NCBI GenBank assembly: GCA_021776375.1 | Contig: JAJFGA010000055.1 | Span: forward strand, 55,813 to 119,812 | Origin: Hyphococcus sp. | Lineage (GTDB): Bacteria; Pseudomonadota; Alphaproteobacteria; Caulobacterales; Parvularculaceae | Direction of reading: 5' to 3' | DNA length: 64,000 nucleotides | Shown: positions 57,289 to 64,000 of the stretch, piece by piece | Layout: the number at the start of each line of letters is the position of its first letter | Position numbering within the stretch: position 1 is the stretch's first letter | The notes under the pieces: model-generated | Database searches by the model: none | The model's input: only the letters and a program-made list of their open reading frames with translations | What the model was told of the DNA's origin: nothing | Made by a program: the position numbers and the translations under genes

Positions 57289-58698
57289 CTAAAATCTAAT
57301 AATCGCGCCATAAAACCGCGCCGTTGCTTGGCTCTCCGCCGAAAATCCACCGGTCTTTGCAGATAAGACGGCTGGTGCGCTGACCAATGCGGCATCGCCG
57401 TCAGCATTCGGTAAAAAAATCCCCGGCAACCCGCCAATGCCTTCTCGCGGCCCTGAATAGAGCGCAGTCGCTGCGGCGCGCTGGCCAGGGTCCGCCAGGC
57501 CAAGGGGCTTTACGACGGCCCCAGCCTCATCGCCGGAGACAATGAAACGGTTGTCCCAGAGAACAGCCTGCCCGGGCGCAAGCGCGACCGGCGCGATGGC
57601 CGCCGCGCCGGCGCGGCCAAGAACCGCGGCGGGCTCGCGCAAGAACCACAAGCGCCCTTGCCAAAGCTTAATCAGCGCGCCGCCCGCCGTCGCGGCGCCG
57701 GTTTGCAACGCGCCATTGAGCGCCTTGCGCGCCATCTTCTCATCAGGCGCATAGGCCTCGCCACTGACGGCGTGAATGAGCCGTCGACACAGCCCGGCCA
57801 ACGCATCTCTGTCGCCGTCGTTAACAGCATCAGCATCCAGTGCAACGCCCCCCCAGCGATAAAAACAACCCGCAGCTCGGCGAAACAACACCTCGTCCTG
57901 ATCGCGCAACCGGCGTGCGGCGGCGCGCTGGCGCGCGACCGTGCGCAGCAACGCCTCAGCGCTCAGCACGCCATCATTTTCCATCTGCGCCAACTTGGCG
58001 CGCACCCGAATACGCTCATAACCCGGATCGTCATTACTCGGATCATCGACAAAGGCCTGCCCGAAAGACTTCACAGTCGCCGTCAACCGGGCTCTGGAAT
58101 AAGCTAACAAGGGTCGGATCAACCGGACTGACGCACTGGCGTCGGCGGCGGCCTGCGTCTCCTCCGCCATCGCCGCAAGCCCAGCTGGTCCGGCGCCGCG
58201 AGCAAGGCGCATGAAGAAGGTCTCCGCCTGGTCGCTGGCGCTATGGGCGGTTAATAGAGCGCCCACACCCGCCTCATTGCAGGCTGTCGCCAGCAAATGA
58301 TAGCGCGCATGGCGGGCGGCTTCCTGTATGCCGGTTGTCGGCTTCTCACCGGTCCAGGCCAGGATCCGGTGTGCAAGGCCTGAAGCTTTGCACCACTGCG
58401 CCGTGAGCGCTGCTTCACTCGCGGATTGCGGCCGCAAGCCATGGTCCACAGTGAGGGCGAGAACGCTTACGCCCGTCTTTTCCGCATAAAGCGCCGACAG
58501 CCTTGCGAGCGCCATGGAATCGCGCCCGCCAGAGACCGCGATGGCGAAGCCGCTATCCAGCTGCAACACTGAGAGCCGCGCAGCGAACTCTACATACTCA
58601 ATGGGTTCAGCTGCTCTGGTCGCAGGCAATGCTGGTTTACTGACAGTTGATGCGCGACATCTCAAGATCGGCGCGCTGGCTGACCGGTTGAGAGACAT
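57289..58698 (-). CDS. tilS: tRNA(Ile)-lysidine synthase
   Basis: The 469-residue protein has the PP-loop SGGRDSMALARLSALYAEKT (residues about 55-74), then LTVDHGLRPQS, LTAHSASDQAETFFMRLARG and PLLAYSRARL. It adds lysine to cytidine-34 of tRNA-Ile, which is essential for AUA decoding. The only ATG start (58698) overlaps the ybgF 3' end by 62 bp; a TTG at 58629 without ribosome site is the alternative. It sits between ybgF and ftsH, as in the common alphaproteobacterial order. Confidence 0.92.
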   Translation of the reverse strand: MSLNRSASAPILRCRASTVSKPALPATRAAEPIEYVEFAARLSVLQLDSGFAIAVSGGRDSMALARLSALYAEKTGVSVLALTVDHGLRPQSASEAALTAQWCKASGLAHRILAWTGEKPTTGIQEAARHARYHLLATACNEAGVGALLTAHSASDQAETFFMRLARGAGPAGLAAMAEETQAAADASASVRLIRPLLAYSRARLTATVKSFGQAFVDDPSNDDPGYERIRVRAKLAQMENDGVLSAEALLRTVARQRAAARRLRDQDEVLFRRAAGCFYRWGGVALDADAVNDGDRDALAGLCRRLIHAVSGEAYAPDEKMARKALNGALQTGAATAGGALIKLWQGRLWFLREPAAVLGRAGAAAIAPVALAPGQAVLWDNRFIVSGDEAGAVVKPLGLADPGQRAAATALYSGPREGIGGLPGIFLPNADGDAALVSAPAVLSAKTGGFSAESQATARFYGAIIRF

Positions 58699-59455
58699 TG
58701 GGAAATTTCGCTTTCATGGTTTTAAACACCGTGCAGGCCTGGTCCGACTTCTCAAGACGCGAGAACGCTGTGCCGAGTTTCAGATAGGCTTCCGCAGCAC
58801 GCGGATCATTTGGATAGGCGCGAATATGGGCGATGAAAACATCCGCAGCATTCGCATTCTCACCCAGCGCCAAATGGATTTCACCAAGGCGGAACCGCGC
58901 ATCAGGCGTGCGAGCATGATTGGGGAATGCCTCAACATAAAGTTCAAAAGCGGCTTTGGCGCGCTGATAGTCCCCTTGCAGAAGAAAGCCGGAGGCATAA
59001 TCGAATGCGGCGGTTGGATCGAGCGGCAACTCAATTGAAGCCGCGCCCACACCATCCTCGACGCCATCGCGGCTTAACTGGTCGGCAATCGGATCGCCGG
59101 GCGCCAACGCGACGGGGCCTTGTTGTTGATACGCCGGCCCACCGAGATACGCTCCAGCCCCGGGCTCGCCCACCGCGCCGCCGGACAAGGCCGCGCCAAT
59201 CGCGTCAAGGCGCTGATTGGCCTGATCAAGCTGAAAGCTAAGTTCTTCTATGCGCCCAGTGAGCATCTGGTTTTGGCGTTCAAGCTCACCGAGCCGCACG
59301 GTTGCGGCGCTCTGTGCGGCGGCGGCCTGTTCCACCCGCGCCATGCGGTCTTGAAGATTGCGCACATCGTCCTTGGTGCCGGCGGTGGCAGGCGCGGCGC
59401 TGGCGACGATGAGGAGGGCGGCGGCAAAACCGGCGGCGGAGGAAATCTTGCTCAT
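58637..59455 (-). CDS. ybgF: Tol-Pal system-associated protein YbgF/CpoB
   Basis: The start at ATG 59455 (MSKISSAAGFAAALLI, 272 residues) has AAGGA eight bases upstream. A signal peptide ending ATAGT is followed by an N-terminal coiled coil (DDVRNLQDRMARVEQ, then a run to about residue 90), a linker, and three TPR repeats from about residue 150 (FDYASGFLLQGDYQRAKAAF, FRLGEIHLALGENANAADVF, AAEAYLKLGTAFSRLEKSDQ). It coordinates wall synthesis with outer membrane constriction in the periplasm. It lies 170 bp after the pal terminator. Confidence 0.92.
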   Translation of the reverse strand: MSKISSAAGFAAALLIVASAAPATAGTKDDVRNLQDRMARVEQAAAAQSAATVRLGELERQNQMLTGRIEELSFQLDQANQRLDAIGAALSGGAVGEPGAGAYLGGPAYQQQGPVALAPGDPIADQLSRDGVEDGVGAASIELPLDPTAAFDYASGFLLQGDYQRAKAAFELYVEAFPNHARTPDARFRLGEIHLALGENANAADVFIAHIRAYPNDPRAAEAYLKLGTAFSRLEKSDQACTVFKTMKAKFPNVSQPVSQRADLEMSRINCQ

Positions 59456-59565
59456 TGTGACGTCCTTACTTTGGTAGTCCTTGGCCATAAAGGCCGCATT
59501 CGATAAGCGAATGTTCAAACCGTAGTCTAACGCCTTCAAAAGACAAAACTAAGGCGAAAAATAAA

Positions 59566-59605
59566 AAGAGCGCGCCGATGGTTCCCGGCGCGCTCTTAAA
59601 ATCAA
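59566..59605 (-). terminator. Rho-independent terminator after pal
   Basis: The 12-bp arms AAGAGCGCGCCG (59566-59577) and CGGCGCGCTCTT (59586-59597) are perfect, with loop ATGGTTCC. On the minus strand the stem is followed by TTTTTATTTTT. The pal gene stops at 59626, so this ends the pal transcript, and ybgF, which starts at 59455, should have its own promoter or depend on read-through. Confidence 0.9.
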
Positions 59606-59625
59606 GTCAATGCAAAACCCGTCGC

Positions 59626-60129
59626 TTATGCGCCGGCAGCCGAAATTGTCGTGGTCGAGTTCCGGTTCAATGACCAGGCATCTTCCGTCGAACGAGGATC
59701 CAGCGGGCGTTCTTTGCCATAGGAGACCGTCGTGATCCTTGAGGCGTCAACGCCGAGGCTGACCAGATAAGCGCGTGCAGCTTCGGCCCGGCGAGCGCCG
59801 AGTGCGAAGTTGTATTCCCGCGTGCCGCGCTCGTCACAGTTGCCGGCAAGCTTGATCCGGGTTTCCGGATATTCCTGCAACCATGCGGCCTGACGTGACA
59901 GAACCGCCTGCGCCTGCGGCGTCAGCGTATATTCATCATAGCCAAAAAAGACGCGGTGGCCGGCAGAATCTTCAAGATCAGCCTGGCTACCCGGGGCAGG
60001 ACCGGTCGGGCCCGCACCAACATCCGTTCCAGCACCAGCAGTGGCGTCAATTTCAGGGCCAGTGGCCGCGCATGCGGAAAGAAGCACCAGCGATGCTGCA
60101 ATCCCCGCTAATTTCATCAATGTTTTCAT
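59626..60129 (-). CDS. pal: Peptidoglycan-associated lipoprotein
   Basis: The start is ATG 60129 (MKTLMKLAGIAASL, 167 residues), after AGAGAG; the frame is open to a GTG at 60147. The lipobox is LLSAC, and the C-terminal OmpA-like domain has GFDEYTLTPQAQAVL, AGNCDERGTREYNFALGARRAE and the peptidoglycan-binding Asp/Arg residues. It anchors the outer membrane to the wall and works with TolB. Its leader gap from tolB is 329 bp and its terminator is at 59566-59605. Confidence 0.96.
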   Translation of the reverse strand: MKTLMKLAGIAASLVLLSACAATGPEIDATAGAGTDVGAGPTGPAPGSQADLEDSAGHRVFFGYDEYTLTPQAQAVLSRQAAWLQEYPETRIKLAGNCDERGTREYNFALGARRAEAARAYLVSLGVDASRITTVSYGKERPLDPRSTEDAWSLNRNSTTTISAAGA

Positions 60130-60458
60130 AACTCTCTCTTGCTCCACTTCCCCAGTTCAAAGGCCCTGTATTCACTACCTGACCCAGCGATGCTCCTGTC
60201 CGGGACGGCCTGCGCCGCCTGATAACGCGTTGTTACTCAAATACTTTAACGCCAAAAGCGCCCATTTTGCGAACCGCCCGTTAGCGAACGGCCAATTTGC
60301 GACGAAATGATAATACGCCCACCTTTAAAATCAGTGTCAGCAAAACGCTAATATTTAACCAACGGGGGAATCGTAGCCGCGTCTGCGCCCCCAATCAAGC
60401 TCGGCTGTTCCGGCGTAAGAATGAAATTTCTGTTATTCAACATCCTTAGCGTGATATT
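60130..60458. other. Intergenic region between tolB and pal, pal promoter side
   Basis: This gap holds no coding region I can support. On the minus strand an AT-rich stretch (GGTTAAATATTAGCG, around 60350) could be a promoter, and CGTTAGCGAACG repeats form small dyads around 60280. The size of the gap and the terminator after pal suggest that pal has its own promoter rather than relying on the tol transcript. Confidence 0.35.
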
Positions 60459-61802
60459 TTACGGCAATAATGGCGACCAGGCCGGGTCTGAGGCGTCCCC
60501 GGGCGTGCGCACGAGCCGCACATTGCGGCCAGTGAGATCAACCGACCACAGGGATGCGCTGCCGCCTTTCCCGTTCCGCCGCGACGGGGCCTGACGATAG
60601 AACATCAAAACCCGGCCATTGGGCGCCCAGGTCGGTCCCTCTTCGAGATAGCTTTCGGTAAGCAACCGCTCGCCGGTCCCGTCGGGACGGATGACGCCGA
60701 TATAAAACCGGCCGCGATACTGCCGGGTAAAGGCGATGAGATCGCCGCGCGGGCTCCATACCGGGGTCTGATAGCGGCCCTCGCCAAAGGTGATGCGCTT
60801 TTGCTTGGAGCCGTCCGCATTCATCACATAAATCTGCTGCGATCCGCCGCGGTCGGAGGTGAAGCTGATGCGCCGCCCGTCCGGCGACATTGACGGCGAG
60901 ACGTCAATCGCCGGGTGATCGGTGAGGCGGGTCAAGCGGCGGGTCGCGAGATCCATTTTAAAGACGTCGGAATTGCCGTGGCGTTCAACCGACAAAAGCA
61001 CCTGACGGCCATCGGGCGAGAACCGCGGCGCGAAGGTCATGCCGCGAAACGTGCCGAGCTGTTCTTGTTCGCCGGTCTCGATATTAAACAAATAGACCTG
61101 ACCCGGACGATTATCGAACAACGCCATATAGGTGATCTGTTGCTGGGTTGGCGAAAATCGGGGGGTCAGCGCCTGATAGTTTAAACCGTCGGTCAGCGGC
61201 ACCGGATTGGCGCCGTCCTGGTCCATAATCATCAACCGTTTAACGCGCTTTTCTTTCGGCCCGGTCTCATGAACGAAGACAATGCGGGTGTCGAAATATC
61301 CGCTCTCTCCCGTCAGCGCTTTATAGGCGAAGTCCGCAACCTTGTGCGCGGCGCGGCGCCAGTTATCCGCAGGCGTCTTAAAGGCGACGGCGCCGATTTG
61401 TTCGTCTGCGTAAATATCCCATATCCGGGTTGAAACCTGAATGCGTCCGTCATCCAGTTCAACGACGTCGCCAACAATCAACACCTGGGCGTTGATGAGC
61501 CGCCAGTTGGGAAAGGTCGGGCGGACATTCACGCCCATATCGTCGCCCATAATGTAGGCGCGCTGGTCGATCACCTTGAACAGGCCGGAACGATTGAGGT
61601 CGTTCATCAACACTTTGGTAAGGTCGTGGCGCAGCTCCGACGTCGCATCGTCAGGCCCTAGAAAATCCGGCACCGCGATCGGCATCGGATCAACATTGCC
61701 CTGGGTGATGTCGATGGTCACCTTAGCGCCCGCCGATAGCGGCGCGGCGGCGACAAAAATCGTCAGGAGTATGGTCAACAGTCTTGGCATTCTTCTACTC
61801 AC
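60459..61802 (-). CDS. tolB: Tol-Pal system beta-propeller TolB
   Basis: The 447-residue protein has a signal peptide ending SAGA, an N-terminal domain (ITQGNVDPMPIAVPDFLGPD, VLMNDLNRSGLFKVI) and a C-terminal six-bladed WD40-like propeller, with blade signatures PRFSPDGRQVLL and PSMSPDGRRISFTSDRGGSQ. It is periplasmic and links Pal to the TolQRA complex. It is 24 bp from tolA. Confidence 0.96.
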   Translation of the reverse strand: MSRRMPRLLTILLTIFVAAAPLSAGAKVTIDITQGNVDPMPIAVPDFLGPDDATSELRHDLTKVLMNDLNRSGLFKVIDQRAYIMGDDMGVNVRPTFPNWRLINAQVLIVGDVVELDDGRIQVSTRIWDIYADEQIGAVAFKTPADNWRRAAHKVADFAYKALTGESGYFDTRIVFVHETGPKEKRVKRLMIMDQDGANPVPLTDGLNYQALTPRFSPTQQQITYMALFDNRPGQVYLFNIETGEQEQLGTFRGMTFAPRFSPDGRQVLLSVERHGNSDVFKMDLATRRLTRLTDHPAIDVSPSMSPDGRRISFTSDRGGSQQIYVMNADGSKQKRITFGEGRYQTPVWSPRGDLIAFTRQYRGRFYIGVIRPDGTGERLLTESYLEEGPTWAPNGRVLMFYRQAPSRRNGKGGSASLWSVDLTGRNVRLVRTPGDASDPAWSPLLP

Positions 61803-61826
61803 TTTCAGGCCCCCTGAAATTGATAG

Positions 61827-62657
61827 TCACATCCCCGCCATCTGGCTTGGGTCGAAATTTAGCGTGAATTCTCTCCAGGTCTCATAGCGGTCTTGCGGCA
61901 GAAAGTCATACGGCGCACAGGCAACGACGGCGCGCAACGCCGATTGTTCGGCGACTTTCCAAAACCGGTTCCCTGATAGATTGATTTGCAACTGGTTCGT
62001 AACTTTTGGCGGGCTGGCAAGGGCCCCGTCACGATCGAGCGCAATATCGATGGTGACAATCAGGTTTTCCGGGTTAGGCGCGCCAATGATGGCGCTCGCA
62101 TTCCAGCAGCGCTCGACAGCGGCGCGCATTTTCGCCTCATCGCTGGCCGTCAAGCGGTCGCCGGCGCCAACCGCCCGGCGGGCTGTATCAGCGGTCTCTG
62201 TAGTCTGTGACGGCGCCTCGCGCGTGCTTGCGGCGGTGTCGTCGCGGGACTTGTCGACCAGCTTTGACAAAGCGTCGAGGTCAAGCTCCGCGGTTTTCTT
62301 TGGTTTGACGGAAGGCTGCTTTTTCGGTGGCGTCGGTTCGGGCTCGACAGGCTCCGGCGCCGCCGCAACAACGACGGGCTCCGGCTCGGGTTCGGGCTCA
62401 GGTTCAGGCTCTGCCGCGACGGGTTCCGGTTCTTCTTCGATGATCGGTTCGGGAAGCTCAGGTTCCTGTTCTTCCGCTGGCTCCGGCGCCGCGGCGGGAA
62501 CGCTGGTGGTCAGATCCAGATCCGCCTCAGCGATCAGTTCGAGCGGAACATAAGGCTCGGCTTCAACATCCGGCCGCCAGCTCGGCGGCAACGTCAGGAA
62601 AGCCACGCCAAAAATTGCGAGGTGGAAGAGCAGGGATGCAAAGACGCCAAAACGCAT
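61827..62657 (-). CDS. tolA: Tol-Pal system inner membrane protein TolA
   Basis: The 276-residue protein has an N-terminal membrane helix (RFGVFASLLFHLAIFGVAFL), then a long Glu/Pro-rich rod (LPEPIIEEEPEPVAAEPEPE, PEPVVVAAAPEPVEPEPTPP), then a Lys-rich linker and a C-terminal domain (MRAAVERCWNASAIIGAP, LIVTIDIALDRDG), the TolA/TonB C-terminal fold. It spans the periplasm and contacts TolB and Pal. A REP-like hairpin fills the gap to tolR. Confidence 0.93.
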   Translation of the reverse strand: MRFGVFASLLFHLAIFGVAFLTLPPSWRPDVEAEPYVPLELIAEADLDLTTSVPAAAPEPAEEQEPELPEPIIEEEPEPVAAEPEPEPEPEPEPVVVAAAPEPVEPEPTPPKKQPSVKPKKTAELDLDALSKLVDKSRDDTAASTREAPSQTTETADTARRAVGAGDRLTASDEAKMRAAVERCWNASAIIGAPNPENLIVTIDIALDRDGALASPPKVTNQLQINLSGNRFWKVAEQSALRAVVACAPYDFLPQDRYETWREFTLNFDPSQMAGM

Positions 62658-62691
62658 GGAACCCGGCGGCCTTTCATTTACAAACTAGAGC

Positions 62692-62722
62692 GTTTTCAGC
62701 GAAAATCGGCTTCGCTGAAAAC
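62692..62722. repeat. REP-like hairpin in the tolR-tolA gap
   Basis: The 12-bp arms GTTTTCAGCGAA (62692-62703) and TTCGCTGAAAAC (62711-62722) are perfect inverted repeats with a 7-nt loop AATCGGC. It stands in the 119-bp gap between tolR and tolA, inside what should be one transcript. It lacks a T-tract after either arm, so it is not a classic terminator and more likely tunes message levels or is a dispersed repeat. Confidence 0.7.
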
Positions 62723-62776
62723 ACGACAAAACAAACATTACAGCGGATTGGTTGATGCACTGACCATCTCGCCCAC

Positions 62777-63217
62777 CTAATTCGCGCCGTCCAGCAACTC
62801 AGGATTGGTGACAAGGCCGATCTGGCGGAAACCTGCTGCATTGATGCGGCCCATAATCCGCACAACATCGCCATAGGCGCGGTCTTTGTCGCCGCGAATT
62901 AATATCCGCTGGTCGTATCCGGCGGTCGCGATAGCCTCGAGATGCGACACCAGGTTTTCATATTCTATGGCGGCGTCCTGCACATAAATTGTGCCATCCT
63001 CGGCGATCGTCACGGTCAGCGGTTCACCAGCTTCCTGGATCGGGGCGGCGGCCGTCTCCGGCAGATCAACCGCGACGCCGGAAACCAAAAGCGGGGCGGC
63101 GACCATAAACACAATCAACAACACCAGCATGACATCGACCATCGGCGTGACGTTGATTTCCGCCATCGGCTTCGTCCGGCCGGGTTTGTGGCGACCGCCA
63201 GCAACAGAACCGACCAT
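62777..63217 (-). CDS. tolR: Tol-Pal/ExbD-family inner membrane protein TolR
   Basis: The 146-residue protein has a short cytoplasmic start (GRHKPGRTKPMAEINVTPMV), one membrane helix with the conserved Asp in VDVMLVLLIVFMVAAPL, and a periplasmic domain (LPETAAAPIQEAGEPLTVTI, QRILIRGDKDRAYGDVVRIM). This is the ExbD/TolR pattern. With TolQ it forms the proton-driven motor. It overlaps tolQ by a single base at the stop and start, so coupling is tight. Confidence 0.94.
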   Translation of the reverse strand: MVGSVAGGRHKPGRTKPMAEINVTPMVDVMLVLLIVFMVAAPLLVSGVAVDLPETAAAPIQEAGEPLTVTIAEDGTIYVQDAAIEYENLVSHLEAIATAGYDQRILIRGDKDRAYGDVVRIMGRINAAGFRQIGLVTNPELLDGAN

Positions 63218-63927
63218 TACTTGCTCCTGTCGTCGAGTTGACGCGACAAGATCGCCGAGAACTCATCGGCAAAGCCCTGCAAACGCACCGCATAGGAATT
63301 AAGTGCGGCTGAGTAACGGTTGTAGCCAACCACGGCGGGGATCGCTGCAACCAGTCCCAGTGCAGTGGCGAACAGCGCTTCGGCAATGCCCGGCGCAACC
63401 ACGGCGATGTTGGTGTTCTCGGTGATGGCGATCGCCTGGAACGCATTCATGATGCCCCAGACCGTGCCGAGAAGACCGACAAACGGCGCCGCCGACCCAA
63501 CGGTCGCGAGAACGCCGAGATTGCCTTCGGCTTTTTCAAGCTCGCGTGCTACGGTGACGTTCAACACCTTGTCTATACGGTCGCGCGCGCCGATCACCAG
63601 AACTTCTGATCGCCCGACGCCCTTGGAACGGGCCCATTCTTCCATCGCGGCGGTGAACACACGCGCCATTGGGTGGTCGGCCTTGTCGCGGGTTTTGCGA
63701 AAAAGATCGTCAAGCGGTTTGCCCGACCAGAACTGCGCTTCAAATTTTACAGCTTTGCGCTTTAGCCGCCCGAAGGTGAGCGACTTGTCGATCATCACCG
63801 CCCATGACCAGATCGATGCGATGATGAGAATGCCCATCACGGATTTAACCACCGGGTCGGCGCGCAGAAACAAGCTCCAGAGGCTGAAATCGCCTCCCAG
63901 CGCGACTGCTGCGACTTCTGTTTCCAT
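63217..63927 (-). CDS. tolQ: Tol-Pal/ExbB-family inner membrane protein TolQ
   Basis: The start at ATG 63927 (METEVAAVALGGDFSLW, 236 residues) is preferred; the frame is open to 63981. Three membrane helices surround the cytoplasmic loop: the first at about 27-45 (VMGILIIASIWSWAVMIDKS), the last two near LGVLATVGSAAPFVGLLGTV and PGIAEALFATALGLVAAIPA. The Gly/Thr-rich segment lines the proton path with TolR. It begins the Tol-Pal run seen here, which reads leftwards; the usual ybgC would lie just off the right edge. Confidence 0.95.
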   Translation of the reverse strand: METEVAAVALGGDFSLWSLFLRADPVVKSVMGILIIASIWSWAVMIDKSLTFGRLKRKAVKFEAQFWSGKPLDDLFRKTRDKADHPMARVFTAAMEEWARSKGVGRSEVLVIGARDRIDKVLNVTVARELEKAEGNLGVLATVGSAAPFVGLLGTVWGIMNAFQAIAITENTNIAVVAPGIAEALFATALGLVAAIPAVVGYNRYSAALNSYAVRLQGFADEFSAILSRQLDDRSK

Positions 63928-64000
63928 TTTCTTTGTAACCCCTGATACGACCCGCAAACCGGGACCTGACGAAACCAACAAAACGCCAAAATTGGCGCAA

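Overview
The window reads as a chromosomal segment of an alphaproteobacterium, probably from the Hyphomonadales/Caulobacterales side. The evidence is gene order: tolQ-tolR-tolA-tolB-pal-ybgF-tilS-ftsH-(insert)-folP-glmM at the right end, and serC-serA near purA in the middle. Iron-sulfur indolepyruvate oxidoreductase genes of the long fused type and compact palindromic intergenic repeats fit the same group. The genus is inference. I see no tRNA, rRNA, CRISPR array, prophage or intact insertion sequence.

Left part (1-6.2 kb, minus strand): a probable aromatic amino acid catabolism unit made of a twin-CDGSH/cupin protein, a sodium-coupled NSS transporter, iorA and iorB (iorB runs off the left edge). 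6.4-19.4 kb: surface-sugar genes on the plus strand. One block is rfbF, an SDR, an RmlC-type epimerase, a second SDR and a GT2 glycosyltransferase; the other is rmlB, rmlD and sqdB (UDP-sulfoquinovose synthase). Between them are a minus-strand pair, a class III aminotransferase fused to an APH-type kinase plus a secernin-like hydrolase, and a divergent membrane-anchored nitrilase-fold protein.

19.4-28.3 kb: a translationally coupled VOC-aminotransferase-nitrilase operon; a 137-bp nested palindrome; a MAPEG protein; a DUF559 endonuclease-like gene that exactly fills the space between two composite palindromic units; and a thiamin operon in which a TPP riboswitch is followed by a bacterial-PH membrane protein, then thiC, then a HIRAN-like protein. 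An unrecognised lipoprotein gene pair diverges from it. 28.4-31.5 kb holds a hotdog-like protein and a phosphodiester glycosidase-like protein lying behind a second TPP riboswitch, whose P3 arm carries a structured insertion of about 130 nt, then YHS and thioredoxin-like secreted proteins.

31.7-45.4 kb: a large TonB-dependent receptor, purA, a secreted protein, an Lrp/AsnC regulator with an EamA exporter, an MBL hydrolase, serA-serC behind a likely serC-motif leader, a second EamA exporter, a PhzF-like protein and thiD. 45.5-50.6 kb is an accessory stretch with small hypothetical proteins, a TPR lipoprotein bracketed by 29-nt direct repeats, a Glyoxalase_8/SnoaL pair, an HxlR regulator and a basic secreted protein.

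50.7-64 kb: glmM and folP (wall precursor and folate synthesis), an inserted AraC regulator and a secreted sandwich-fold protein, then ftsH, tilS, ybgF, pal, tolB, tolA, tolR, tolQ. The Tol-Pal part is read leftwards from the right edge, with a strong terminator after pal and a REP-like hairpin between tolR and tolA.

The most unusual items are the DUF559 unit bracketed by palindromes, the P3-expanded TPP riboswitch in front of non-thiamin genes, and the aminotransferase-kinase fusion coupled to a secernin.
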